A stretch of 64,000 nt of DNA from Ancistrus triradiatus. Taxonomy: Eukaryota > Chordata > Actinopteri > Siluriformes > Loricariidae. Positions 34,996 through 46,420 of the stretch are shown one piece after another; position 1 is the first letter of the stretch, and every line of letters starts with the position of its first letter. Made by a program: the position numbers and the translations under genes. The notes under the pieces were generated by a model, which saw only the letters and a program-made list of their open reading frames with translations, did not search any database and had not been told where the DNA came from. The DNA lies in the NCBI GenBank assembly GCA_025084515.1, contig JAJAGP010000932.1, positions 124,001 through 188,000 on the forward strand, read 5' to 3'.

Positions 34996-36296
34996 GTCTC
35001 ATTTCTTGACTAATTAGCATTTTTCACTATTAAATTGTGAGAATCGAGTGCCACTTAATCTGTTAAACTTACTGTGGAAATAAAAACAATTTTCCTAAAT
35101 AGCATGTTTATTGTGCTACTAATAACCAATAATATGTATTTTTAGAACAACTGAGGTGGCCTGGGTCGGCCCTTATGCCAATCATAGCCCAATCAGGTGT
35201 GTAGAGCAGAGAGATCAGCCCTGAGTGGGAGCAAGGGGATGCTGCGGGAAGTACGACATAAAAAAAGAAATCATAACAAAATAAAATGTAAGCTGTCAGA
35301 GAAATCATTGCATAGGCAGACACATTGGTGTCAAGTGTGAAAGAATTTGAAATAAATGAAGGAAAAAAATGAAGCTGCTGAGTAAGGTAACAATGGCGAT
35401 GGGAGCCACAAAGTAGCCTGCATGTAATGAAAAGCAGGAGCCCAGGAGGTCAAATCTGCCTCAGTGGCTTTAAATCAGGATGTCCAGGCCAATCTCACAA
35501 TTAAATGCTGGAACAGAAATGGTTATGACAGTATCTGATTATTTGTCTGTAGGATTAATGATCCTTGTCCTCACCAGTACAATTGCCATGGTCGTAAAGC
35601 CCAGTGTAGATACCGTTCTAATCCACACTGTCCTATATCAAGGTTATGATACCAGAGCACCATTTACGTTACTTGAATTAAAACAAATGTATGAAAGTAG
35701 ATTAGAAAACAACTTATGCTGACCTATACTGATCATACATATGAATGTGAATTGTTTTAAATGTTTGCCTATGCTGGGCTTCTCTGCTTTCTTTTTAAAA
35801 CAATATTGTATAAAAATGCAGACATGAAGTTGTGCAAACTTCGAACATATATTGCTTATAGCAATGCATGAAAATCAAGAGAAGCTGAGGATGCATACAT
35901 AAGTTACACATGGTAGATTGCAAAAAGGTCAAATGAACGCAATGCAATGTGCATACAGTATGTGATATTTTTCTTTTGACAGGATCAATAGCCAGTCCTC
36001 TCTGATTTCTCCCTGTATCTGCCCATGGGCTTCATGCCTTCTGTCTAATTTCATCCTTCAGACTCTATTAAAATAATTCTTAGTGCTTTGCTGAAACAAA
36101 TGATGTGACTTTGACCTCAGTCCTTCCCTGTCTAACTCCAATGCTGGCCATTCCCTCTCCTGTTTTACAACCATTTGGTTTGATCATAGACTAATCCACT
36201 TTTCATTGCCTAGTCTGTCCAGGGAGAGAAAGAAAGACCTGGCTACTGAAGACCATATCCTATGTTCTTTCAAGGGATATTTAATATGAGGCATAC

Positions 36297-36382
36297 CCTG
36301 CCCTCTCCTTGAGTTTCATATCAGTAATGCCATCTTTGGATACCAGTTTGTTAAAAACCAGAATCCCGATAACCATGTTAAC
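36297..36382 (-). CDS. adgrb1: adgrb1 exon: second half of TM5 and ICL3
   Basis: The 86-nt exon encodes VNMVIGILVFNKLVSKDG then ITDMKLKERA, with two bases of a Gly codon at the end. The acceptor is cttctgcag and the donor gtatgcct. It finishes helix 5 and supplies the charged third intracellular loop. Helix 5 is split across two exons. Confidence 0.92.
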
Positions 36383-36700
36383 CTGCAGAAGAGACAAAAG
36401 AGTGGTGAATGGACATGAGCATAACACACACGAAGCTGACAGCAACTCTGTACCACAAACAGAGATCAGATGAATCTTTTCTGTTTAAACAGAGACTTAA
36501 AATAAGTACATATTATTAGCCTGATATTGGATCAGGTGTTTTCTGGGACTAAACTATTTCAGGAACCAATTGTAGATGAGCATGCATGGTTTAGTGGGAT
36601 ATATTGGGGATTTATAGGTCTGAAATGCTTAGCACTACAGCTATCCGGGTGATGTGCTGGAAAAAAAACTCTTAATGATATAGGAAAACTAAGAAAGTAC
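36383..36700 (-). other. adgrb1 short intron within TM5
   Basis: The 318-bp intron between the two TM5 exons contains no recognised repeat. Confidence 0.85.
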
Positions 36701-36767
36701 CAAGACTACTGCTGCAGCTGGTCCCACGAATGCATACAAGAGCCCTCCTTCTAGAGACAACCAGCAG
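36701..36767 (-). CDS. adgrb1: adgrb1 exon: extracellular loop 2 and first half of TM5
   Basis: The 67-nt micro-exon encodes [20 protein letters not shown] then VL. The acceptor is accttggtag and the donor gtactttc. Its first base completes the Tyr codon from the previous exon. CW at the start is the conserved loop 2 cysteine-tryptophan pair. It has no start codon and was found by frame continuation. Confidence 0.92.
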
Positions 36768-37232
36768 CTACCAAGGTAGAAAACAAGGTGAGAAAAAGAA
36801 AGGGATAGTGAGAAGTGGACAAGAGAGACAGGTTTGATGGAGGAAGAAGAACAAGTCAGACAGTAAGATATCTAGTCATAGAATTCTTCAGTCTTTCCAT
36901 TTGGGAAATAGGAAACCGTACACTACAACAAGAATGAGATCATAAGTTAGAAATGGCCAGATTTAATGCGATTAAAAAACTGCTGGCCAAACAAGGCAAT
37001 TTAGTTCACTGGGAAAAACAGTAGCTTCTGAGAGAAGTTCATTTATCATGTTTGCAAGTTTATCTGCCTTAACCCCAAACCTTATAAAACATGAGCCAGT
37101 GCTGAGGATGGGGTTCTGCCCTCTTTCTGTAAGATGTGGGAAGTGATAAAAAAGTGTGGAACCTTTCTTTCTCTAGCCTAAACGCTGTATGACTAAAGAA
37201 AAATGTATAACAGATTGCAAAGGCATACTTAC
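36768..37232 (-). other. adgrb1 short intron in extracellular loop 2
   Basis: The 465-bp intron splits a Tyr codon. Nothing else was recognised in it. Confidence 0.85.
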
Positions 37233-37302
37233 TAATTAACTGTTCCGTAACCCTTTGCCTTGGTGAACCCAACAGAGATGGCCACAACAAGAGCAGGTAG
37301 GC
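37233..37302 (-). CDS. adgrb1: adgrb1 exon: TM4
   Basis: The 70-nt exon encodes LPALVVAISVGFTKAKGYGT then VN, the fourth helix and start of extracellular loop 2. The acceptor is ttctaaag. The donor gtaagtat splits a Tyr codon (TA|C) completed by the next exon. The frame would reach TAG immediately if read through, which fixes the splice position. It matches the BAI family over its whole length. Confidence 0.93.
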
Positions 37303-37545
37303 CTTTAGAAAAGAAAGAGAGACAACATGAGGCAGGATTTGACAACATGTCATACATCTTGTGAGATGGCACTCCTATGAACAGATTACATTTACATCTA
37401 AATAAAAAAAAAAAAAAAAAGTGTTGCACCCAGTTTGTGTCTCAGAAAATGGGTCAGGGCAGCAAAAAGCATTCATCAAGATACCAAAAATATGTAATAT
37501 GTTATTATATATATATAATATGTCATTTTAACCATTGCAATAATA

Positions 37546-38778
37546 CAGGGGTTGGACAATGAAACTGAAACACCTGGTTTTAGACCACAATAATTTATTA
37601 GTATGGTGTATGGCCTCCTTTTGCGGCCAATACAGCGTCAATTCGTCTTGGAAATGACATATACAAGTCCTGCACAGTGGTCAGAGGGATTTTAAGCCAT
37701 CCTTCTTGCAGAATAATGGCCAGGTCACTACGTGATGCTGGTGGAGGAAAACGTTTCCTGACTTGCTTCTCCAAAACACCCCAAAGTGGCTCAATAATAT
37801 TTAGATCTGGTGACTGTGCAGGCCATGGGAGATGTTCAACTTCACTTTCATGTTCATCAAACCAGTCTTGCTGTGTGTATTGCTGCATTGTCATCCTGAT
37901 ACACGGCACCGCCTTCAGGATACAATGTTTGAACCATTGGATGCACATGGTCCTCCAGAATGGTTCGGTAGTCCTTGGACAAGTATTGGGCCATGATATG
38001 GCAGCCCAAACCATCACTGATCCACCCCCATACTTCACTCTGGGCATGCAACAGTCTGGGTGGTACGCTTCTTTGGGGCTTCTCCACACCGTAACTCTCC
38101 TGGATGTGGGGAAAACAGTAAAGGTGGACTCATCAGAGAACAATACATGTTTCACATTGTCCACAGCCCAAGATTTGCGCTCCTTGCACCATTGAAACCA
38201 ACGTTTGGCATTGGCACGAGTGACCAAAGGTTGGGCTATAGCAGCCCGGCCGTGTATATTGACCCTGTGGAGCTCCCGACGGACAGTGCTAGTGGAAACA
38301 GGAGAGTTGAGATGCACATTTAATTCTGCTGTGATTTGGGCAACCGTGGTTTTATGCTTTTTGAATACAATCCGGGTTAGCACCCGAACATCCCTTTCAG
38401 ACAGCTTCCTCTTGCGTCCACAGTTAATCCTGTTGGATGTGGTTTGTCCTTCTTGGTGGTATGCTGACATTACCCTGGATATCGTGGCTCTTGATACAGT
38501 ACATCACAAAGACTTGCTGTCTTGGTCACAGATGCGCCAGCAAGACGTGCACCAACAATTTGTCGTCTTTTGAACTCTGGTATGTCACCCATAATGCGGT
38601 GTGCATTGCAATATTTTGAGCAAAACTGTGCTCTTACCCTGCTAATTGAACCTTCACACTCTGCTCTTATTGGTGCAATGTGCAATTAATGAAGATTGGC
38701 CACCAGACTGGTCCAATTTAGCCATGAAACCTCCCACACTAAAATGACAGGTGTTTCAGTTTCATTGTCCAACCCCTG
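37546..38778 (-). mobile_element. best-preserved Tc1-like element, CAGGGGTTGGACAATG ends
   Basis: Perfect inverted ends caggggttggacaatgaaac and gtttcattgtccaacccctg, flanked by TA (37544-37545, 38779-38780). It is 1,233 bp, compact, and its transposase covers nearly the whole interior. It looks like the youngest Tc1 copy in the window. Confidence 0.94.
37598..38592 (-). pseudogene. Tc1 transposase, nearly intact, few frameshifts
   Basis: Start MGDIPEFKRRQIVGARLAGA at 38592, then HTH up to TKTASL, an indel near 38480-38510, and a 290-codon open stretch from MSAYHQEGQ. Domains: paired-like DNA binding (about 1-115), VLFSDESTFTVF (first Asp), GGGSVMVWAAI, YQDDNAAIHTAR (second Asp, in another frame at about 37870-37990), and WPAQSPDLNIIEPLWGVLE (third acidic residue), ending KGGHTPY. 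Two further compensating shifts bracket the second Asp, so the long open frame carries nonsense there. It cannot be active as read. Confidence 0.85.
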
Positions 38779-38859
38779 TATATGCTGAATAGGAAACTGC
38801 TTTAATGTTTTGTTCATCGTCAATAGACTAAAAGAGATTAAGAGGTTAAAAGTAATATA

Positions 38860-39670
38860 CAGTGGGGCAAAAAAGGATTTAGTCAGCCATTTATTGTTCT
38901 CCTACTTAGATGAGAGGGGCTTGTACTTTTCATCATAGGTACACTTCAACTATGAGAGACAAAATGAGAAAAAAAATCCAGGAAATCACATTGAATAATT
39001 TAATTGTAAATCATGGTGGAAAATAAGTATTTGGTCAATAACAAAAGTTCAACTCAATACTTCGTAATATAACCTTTGTTGGCAATGACAGAGGTCAAAT
39101 GTTTCCTGTAAATCTTCACCAGGTTTGCACACACCAGATTGAGGGAGATTATCAATGGTCTTGTATGTCTTCCATTTTCATACAATTGCTCCCACAGTTG
39201 ATTTCTTCACACCAACCTGCTTGCCTACTGTAGATTCACTCTTCCAAGCCTTGGGCAGGTCTACAGTTTTCTTTTTGGTGTTCTTCGACAGCTCTTTGGT
39301 CTTGGTCATGGTTGAGTTTGGAGTCTGACTGTTTGAGGCTGTGGACAGGTGTCTTTTATACACATAACGAGGTCAAACAGGTGCCATTAATACAGGTAAC
39401 GAGTGGAGGACAGATGAGCTTCTTAAAGAAGTTACAGGTCTGTGAGAGCCAGAAATCTTGCTTGTTTGTGGGTGACCAAATACTTATTTTCCACCATGAT
39501 TTACAATTAAATTCTTTACAAACCCTACAATGTGATTTCCTGGATTGTTTTCTCACTTTGTCTCTCATAGTTGAAGTGTACCTATGATGACAATTACAGA
39601 CCTCTCTCATCTTTCTAAGTAGGAGAACTTGCACAATCAGTGGCTGACTAAATACTTTTTTGCCCCATTG
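38860..39670 (-). mobile_element. family-1 Tc1 internal-deletion derivative
   Basis: Ends cagtggggcaaaaaaggatt and aatacttttttgccccattg, flanked by TA (38858-38859, 39671-39672). At 811 bp it is about half the full copy. It keeps the transposase N-terminus on the minus strand (MTKTKELSKNTKKKTVDL near 39290) and lacks the catalytic part. Confidence 0.88.
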
Positions 39671-40548
39671 TAGAAGCATCTCTTCATGCTTATCTTCATA
39701 AAGGATATGATCTACAATTAAGTGAGCATACACTATTATAAATACCCCAAAAAGGACTGGGAAAACACAGAGGGAAAATAATTCCAAAGGGGAGACATCA
39801 GTTTCATTGGCTAACCTGGGGTTTCCTTCCACAGCAATGTGCATGAAAGCACATTAGTGGGAGCCTTCCAAGGGATATCCTTGTAAGTTGCCCAAACCAC
39901 CTCAACTGGCTCCTCTCAATGCAAAGAACAAGTGACTGTACCCCGAGACTCCCCCAGAATGATGAACTCCTCAAGCTGCCATGGGGAGTAAACTCAGTAG
40001 CTCTTCATTCCTCCCAGCACCCTTGCACACCCTCAGTGTAATTTCTCTATAATTTGTATACACCCTCTGGTCTGTTCTTTTGAAAATGTGGAACCAAAGC
40101 TTAGACCATAGGTGATGATTGGCATGTAGATTGACTGGTAAACATAAAGCCCCACAGACCGGTACAACGACTGCAGAATTGTTGCTGCTGACCCAATCTA
40201 TTTGTCAATTTCATGCTCTGGTTTTCAATCACTCCTCAGCTGAAGCGAGCTGCCCATACTTTTCATAGTGAGAACCATGGCCTCCGACTTGGAGTTGCCA
40301 GACTGCCAGCCACTTCACACTCAGCAGGGAATTGCTCATATGCCTGTCCACCCTCAGTTGGCGCTAAAAGGACAACATCAACTGCAAATAACACTGATGT
40401 CACCTCTAGCTCTCCATAACTGATCCCACTCCAGCCTCAGTTGTCCCTTGAGATCTTATTCATGTGTACCTCCAACCCCAAACAAGACCCACCCTTGAGG
40501 AAGTCTGACACACACCTTGAAAGGCTTCTACCACAACTCTCACTACAT

Positions 40549-40890
40549 TGTAGGGATGCAACGATACAGAAATTTCATGATACGATATACTTTTGACAGA
40601 AAATTAACAAAAAAAATTGATTTTGATTCCCTTTTTAATGTAGAGATCAATGTGGCCAATACTACTTCCTGCTCTGCAAATTTGGAACACGGTTGGTTTG
40701 CTGGAGTTAAAAAAAATCACCAAAGAGCTCTGATATTGCTGATTTCTTTTTCAAAGGGCATGGTCCAGGTATATGCTCTTTTCTTATTACACAAGCTGGA
40801 TCTAGATGTCGCAAATGAACAACTATAGCTTGCCTGAATGCCAGCATGCCTTGAATAGAAACCATGATACTATGTGTATCATGACACCCC
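40549..40890. mobile_element. hAT-like MITE with perfect 8-bp TSD
   Basis: CACTACAT stands immediately on both sides (40541-40548, 40891-40898), the 8-base duplication typical of hAT. The ends tgtagggatgcaacgatac and gtatcatgacaccccc are imperfect inverted repeats. The 342-bp element has no coding potential and sits inside the LINE relic. Confidence 0.8.
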
Positions 40891-40936
40891 CACTACATGC
40901 ATACAAATACCTGATTGTATAAAGTAGTGACCCTAG

Positions 40937-41159
40937 TAGTGGCCCAAGGAGGAGGTTGGGTCCCTTTTTGAGTCTTGGTCCTCCCAAGGTTTCTTCCTAG
41001 AACTAGGGAGTTTTTCCTTGCCACTGTCGCCCTAGGCTTGCTCAATTTGGGATTGGACGTAGTTATTAGGAGATAATCTAAACTTGTAAAGTTGCTTTGA
41101 GACAATGCTCCATTGTAAAAAGCGCTATATAAATAAATCTGACTTGACTTGACTTGACT
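40937..41159 (+). repeat. dispersed retroposon-like repeat, copy 2
   Basis: Matches 22998-23219 over its length, including cttggtcctcccaaggtttc and the tail ctgacttgacttgacttgac. Also inserted in the LINE relic. Confidence 0.72.
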
Positions 41160-41977
41160 AGTACCCCAAATTCCTGCAGTGTCCCCTACAGCATATGCCT
41201 GGGTACACAATCACAGGCCTTCTCCAAACACATAATTTTTCTCAGCACTTTCATTCATCTTCTACTTCATCTGTATAGTTGTACTTTCAATGTGAAGCAA
41301 CCTTGGGTGTTGTGAAAGGCGCTATACAAATGTATTATTATAAAGCATATGTAGATTGGATTAGCATAATCCCATGACCCTTCACAAAACCGTGTAAGAG
41401 AAAAAAGATGGTTATACTGTTCCAAGGAGTGAAGGCAACCCACATTCTTTCTCCTAAATCCTAGGTTCGGCTGGTGGGTGGAAATTTCCTTTTCAGCATT
41501 ATCACTCCTTTTCCTGGTCCAGTTCAGATGTACTGCTCTATGCAAGAGGTGTATTAACCACACAACCCCAACCTTGTCCATTGCCTTCAACATCTCTGGC
41601 TGAATCTCATCAGCCACTGCAACCTCCACCTAACCACAGCAGCAACTTCAGCCAAGTGATGGATCCCAAACTGCTACAGATTTGTGACACTGCCTCCTGA
41701 AAGAAGGGAATGTCCACCAGGACAGCTTTCTTTCCACCGCTCAACATTACTCCCACTAGAGGTCAACACTTCCCCACCTCGGCTTAAGAAAGTTTGAACA
41801 AGCTTGTGTTCTGCCCACCTGAGGCACTGAACAGCTTGCCAGAACATCTTTAAGGCCATCCAAAAGTCTGTTTTTCGTGGCCTTTCATGTCTTTGCTTTT
41901 GCAACTGCCTTGCTGAGCAGGCTTCTAGGCCACTGATACAGTACATCTCAGTTGAATCTGGAGATCCCTCTTGGAAC

Positions 41978-42933
41978 AACGGATGCACCAAATATTCGGT
42001 AACCAAAATTCAAACATTATAATAATAAGTGAAAAGACAGAATAATTTAAGAGCAAAGATGTCGGCTGTGTTGAAGCAAAATTCTACAATGGAAACGTTT
42101 TGTTCACATTTGCTAAGTGGCTTAATGTAAACATTAATTCGTGCCTTATTTTTTAAAAACCGAGTGCGCCATGCCACCATTGTTTTTACTCAGTGCTCAT
42201 CGGGTCTGTCTCAATACATAGTGCCCTTGCTGCCTACTTCCAATATAGGGCACTCTCCATGAGAGCGTTCTAACTGACAATGGAACCCTAAGACTGGTTA
42301 ATGACACAGCGTACATCCTCTGCATGAACGCTAAAAATGTTACAGGTCTGGATTGTAGTCTTTGCCGTTTTAATCTTTCCTTAAGGCTTCTTTTTGGAGG
42401 ATCACTGTAACATGCAAATTTTTGATGAGTTGTGATAAGAGGAACAGATAAAATGTAGACAGTAGCTAATATAAGAACATGAGGGAAAATGTAAGCCCTT
42501 CTGTATGAGATCTGTGGTTTAGCGCATTTAGCTGGTAAAGGAATATAAACTAATTGATTAAAACTAGCAAGAGTCAAATGGATTAATATGAGAAACTTAT
42601 AAAAGGACATTTACATACTTCCATACATGTTTAACACCTGAGACACAGAACAACAGGTGCAATGCAGTTCAATCATTTTAATTTAATGTTATCCACAAGG
42701 CTGGATAATTTCCTCACCCTGCCTTGACAAAAAGGAACATACATTTTTGTCGTGTCCATGTTTATTCATGCCTAATCTGGAGTAAAAAGAGAAATTACAC
42801 AAACAAAATTTCATAAGTCTGCGCTAAATTAAACTGCATAACCTGCGCAAAAACATGTTCAGTATTCGACCTTCGGCCAAATGTTTCATTTTGTTCAGCT
42901 TCGGCAAAATATTTGTATTTCAGTGCATCCCTG
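41978..42933. mobile_element. hAT-like non-autonomous element, 0.96 kb
   Basis: The left end aacggatgcaccaaatattcgg and right end atttcagtgcatccctg are imperfect inverted repeats of the GGATGCACC type. Flanks cttggaac (41970-41977) and ctaagaac (42934-42941) agree at 6 of 8 bases, a decayed 8-base duplication. LINE text lies on both sides. No transposase frame. Confidence 0.72.
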
Positions 42934-43982
42934 CTAAGAACCATATTTGAAAAGACTCATTCAACTTGACAGCCTTCCTCACCACTGGTGTCCATTAGCG
43001 TGTCCTGGGTTGCCACCATGAGAGGCACCGACTGACTGATAATTTACCACAAAACAATGTAGTGTAGGCAAGTCACATATGAGAGACGTAGAGGAAGTAG
43101 GGGTAACGTAGCCTACCTTTAACATGCTTAAAACACTTACATTAAACTACAGTGAAATGTATTGAAAGCTAAAAGCAAAACTTTAAAAAAAAAAAAATTA
43201 TTGTCACAACCACGGCTTTTCCTCACTACATTTCCCAGCGCTCTTCACTCCCCAAGTCATGCACTGCCAACTTCCTCATTTAGAATGTGACAGTGCAGCA
43301 GAGTATTGCTTAGCACTTGCCCGAGTAAAAATTTTAAATTCAGAGAACGATTTCTACTGAATGTGTATTTATGTGTATCATCTGTTTCCCATTGCAAAGC
43401 CAAAATATCCTAAGTAGGGCCATCATAAATCATGGGGAATCTGTACTTCCAAAATGATGATACACAAACTCAATTCAGAATTCAATTTCTAAGACTGAAT
43501 TTTTGGACTGGCATTTGTTAAAGTCAGTTAGTGGCTATGAAAGTGTTTAAAAAATCCAGTAGGGTTTTGAATAGCACTGTTTTTGTCATTTTAATATTTG
43601 TAGAGGTTATTTCCAAAGTAGGCAAACCAGGCAATAAACCACTGAAATATCACAAAGTTAGCTAGGTTTGACAGCTAGCTAGCTTAGCTTGCAATTTATG
43701 TTGTGATTACCACATCTTCCATATAGTATTTTGTCATCACATATTCAAGCTGTTGAGACTAATTTGTGAGATCAATAATCATTTATCAGTAGTACTATGA
43801 AAGTACTATTAAAGGTTTGTTTAAAATGGATAAATGCCAATGTAGCACAAATTTTACCCCAGTACCAATTCGAATATTCAGAATCAGCCATTTGACAAGA
43901 ATTAAACACTTAAAAAAAATCACATTTCCGTCACTGCACAGACATGCTGAAGCCAGGTAAACAGAGAGCAGACAGGGCTCAC

Positions 43983-44133
43983 CCCAACCCAGACAGAGGA
44001 AGCGTTTGCGTATGATGCGGTTTCTCAAGCGACCAGTCACGGCCATATAAGACTGCCAGGCCTCCGTCAGAACCCAACAGAAGGAGGAGAGAAAGAAGAA
44101 ATGTAGAAAAGCAGCCACAAGGGTACAAATAAC
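43983..44133 (-). CDS. adgrb1: adgrb1 exon: TM3 and ICL2
   Basis: The 151-nt exon has acceptor tctctgccag and donor gtgagccc. It encodes VICTLVAAFLHFFFLSSFCW, then VLTEAWQSYMAVTG and the basic loop RLRNRIIRKRFLCLGW. The Cys of VICTL is the conserved TM3 cysteine expected to pair with the extracellular loop 2 cysteine in CWLSLEGG. The RNRIIRKR loop is the second intracellular loop. The final single base g joins gc of the next exon to give Gly. Confidence 0.95.
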
Positions 44134-44731
44134 CTGGCAGAGAGAAAGAGAATGAAAGAATGAAGGGACAAGGGGAAGAGAGAAATGTAACGGAGAGTTA
44201 ACGCAGAACAGAAAGAATATTAAGGTTGCCACATATTTCTTAAATATTAACACAATGTGTCGACATGGATCAATACAAGCATAAATGATGGGAGCAATAA
44301 AGAACAAACTAAACTGACTGACTGCACAACACTGAACAAATTATGAATATGCCTCAAGCGTATTATTGATTACTTGTGGACTAGCCCAGATGGGTTTTGG
44401 GTATACTGTTTACATCCCATTGTTTTTAATCAGTGTTTTAAAGCTAGTTTCATCTGAACACACAAATCTCCTGAATCTTTTGGAATAATACATAGTAAAT
44501 ACACTTATCAATAAGTTCAGAGACCACTGATCTCATATAGTCAGAAAGGATATTGGTTTTAATCTCTTGGATGCCTAAATGGGTAACCAGAAGAACATCT
44601 GATCAATGCTGCCTGTATGTCAGTCACGTGCCCACATGTGTATGCATTGTAAAACATCAACTATATCAGTGTCCTAAAGTAATTCACAAAAAGAAGTAAG
44701 TATTTGTGTGTTTGCTTTATATAGTACCTAC
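44134..44731 (-). other. adgrb1 intron between TM2 and TM3 exons
   Basis: The 598-bp intron has no recognised repeat. Confidence 0.85.
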
Positions 44732-44834
44732 CTTGTTGTGTGTCTGAGTCTGTCCAATGAGAATGAGTGCATTAGAGGAGATGATGGACAGGCAGAAGTT
44801 GATAAGGATGACAGAACGTTCGGAGCGTATGTAC
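44732..44834 (-). CDS. adgrb1: adgrb1 exon: ICL1 and TM2
   Basis: The 103-nt exon has acceptor ccttgcag and donor gtaggtac. It completes the split Arg codon and then encodes YIRSERSVILINFCLSII followed by SSNALILIGQTQTHNK, the first intracellular loop and second helix. The charged YIRSERS stretch after TM1 and the QTQTHNK loop are BAI-family signatures. It ends in phase 0 and reads straight into the TM3 exon. Confidence 0.93.
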
Positions 44835-46244
44835 CTGCAAGGGGACAGCAATATTTTCATAAAATACGCTGCCTCCACACAAAGACACACTGTAAAAATG
44901 ACTGATATGACTGATTTGGACGGAAGCCACACAGATACATGTTTTTAATGTGTTAACCCAGCCTTTTCATGGTCAGGGTCACAGGGGCTCTGGCACCTAT
45001 CACCAGGTGTTGCAGTGAGGTGGATTTTCTTGACTGGTCTTCCTTCCCTGAAACACAGCCAATCATGTCTGGATCTGATGCCTGACCTGGTTTTACAGCA
45101 CTGTCAGAATTCCTGCTCAGGTCCCTTCATTGGTGAGCTAGCGTATTAGACTGCTGCGCCACCACAGAGATATGTTGTAAAATCACAGAACATCGTACGT
45201 AAAATGAATCCAGTCTGAATACGATAAGGTCTACAAGTCTTATTAACCTGTATTATTGCATTGCCTATAAACAGCATCAGACTATTAGCTTAAGTCATTT
45301 TGTACCATCTTGCTGATACTCAACAAAGGTCTCCAGAAAAGACAACAGCTGTCTTCAATTATCCAAGCTCAGTGAATTGGGAGAGCTAGTCGATCTGTAA
45401 ATGGTTTTCAGACTTGCTGTAAGCAATATGTTCTGTAGCAAATTGCCTACAAGTTACTTGGATTGCCACAAGTCACATTTTGGCTTAACAGTTTCCCATT
45501 GTAATAATGGCAACGGCTGGATTACATTTACAATAAGATGTGTCACAAACTGCACATAAACCACTGTCAAAACAATAAGATAACCATTTTAGGTTGTGTT
45601 TTCCAAGTAATTGTACATACTATTTATTGCAATAGTATGACATTTTTAGGAGAATTATAAAATTATGAAATTTTAGTTGGTGTGCATATTCGAAAGAAGC
45701 ATTCACTTCTGGGCATTTCATTTATAAAACTACTGAGTAATAACTACCTACCATAAGATGAGTATGCGGCTCAAGACATGTAGTTGAAGATAAATACATT
45801 CTTAAAGGATGATATGAGAAAAAGAAACTCCAAGTTAAGTTTTTATCCAATTGTGTTAATGCAGGTAATCTAATTAGAAACTAGACTTGCACAAAATGGG
45901 TTAGCATTTTAGCACTAGTGATCATGGTGTTGAAATGGGGTGTGTGTGAACCAGTGCTGGTTAATTACTGTTGCATTTATACACTTCCTGCACAACCTGC
46001 ACAAAAGAATATTCTAATGCTTTGGAAACATATTTTTTGCTTCTGCATTTAATAAGTAATTTGAAATATCGTTGTGTTGACTATATGCTGTATATAGGTT
46101 TATCAAAACAGTGCAATATACTATATTCATGGTATATTGGCCATTATGCTGTATTTATTTGTATGTTAACCACCATTACCAGCACAAGTCACTAAAAAAA
46201 GTGACTGAAATCAAAGAAACGGAAGTCATGGGAGAATAAACCAT

Positions 46245-46420
46245 GTGCTGTCGCTTCACAGCTCCGCAAATCCCTGATTAGATTCCTAGCCCATAGTTTG
46301 CATGTTCTTCCTGTGTCAATATGGGTTTTCTCAGGGTACTCCGATTTCCTCTCACATTCCAAAGACGTGTTAGGTCCACTGGTCTTCCTAAAGTGTCCAA
46401 GAGGATTGAATTAATGAATG
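46245..46420 (+). mobile_element. type-2 SINE fragment, plus orientation
   Basis: gtcgcttcacagctccgcaa, tagtttgcatgttcttcctg, gggttttctcagggtactcc and catgttaggtcc-like text match the reverse of the antisense copies at 47995, 51480 and 54903. The head is eroded. Confidence 0.6.

Larger units (their letters stand above)
25216..36296 (-). other. adgrb1 intron, 11.1 kb
   Basis: The largest transposon store in the window apart from the GPS-TM1 intron. It holds a Tigger-like MITE (25367-26096), microsatellites, a Tc1 relic (27137-27660), a 1.6-kb Tc1 (27972-29573), a SINE (30450-30633) and a multi-layer nest (32553-34378). The stretches 30640-32550 and 35000-36296 hold nothing I recognise. Confidence 0.85.
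39780..43050 (-). mobile_element. LINE relic with reverse-transcriptase fragments, interrupted
   Basis: The minus strand shows non-LTR RT-type pieces: WMALKMFWQAVQCLRWAEHK (about 41820-41890), GGEVLTSSGSNVERWKE, VADEIQPEMLKAMDKVGVVW (about 41560-41620, the region just before the RT core), then FCEGSWDYANPIYICF (about 41350-41400). At lower coordinates sit RT C-terminal-type texts. The same LINE appears to continue beyond 42942 (ggtgccaccatgagaggcac region). Many stops; fully dead. The clade was not determined. Confidence 0.68.
37303..43982 (-). other. adgrb1 intron, 6.7 kb
   Basis: Contains the best-preserved Tc1 (37546-38778), a family-1 deletion derivative (38860-39670) and a LINE relic (39780-43050) interrupted by two hAT-like insertions and one retroposon-like repeat. 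A stretch near 43110-43190 resembles the interior of the Tigger-like MITE. 43200-43980 has nothing recognised. Confidence 0.85.

Noticed and set aside
37677..38195. 172-codon plus-strand frame
   Set aside because: Antisense of the Tc1 transposase at 37598-38592.
41267..41629. 120-codon minus-strand frame as a host gene
   Set aside because: It reads as part of a LINE reverse-transcriptase (DEIQPEMLKAMDKVG) with surrounding fragments in other frames.
43795..44307. 170-codon minus-strand frame taken as a whole gene
   Set aside because: Only 43983-44133 is coding (TM3 exon); the rest of the frame is intron read-through past clear AG and GT borders.
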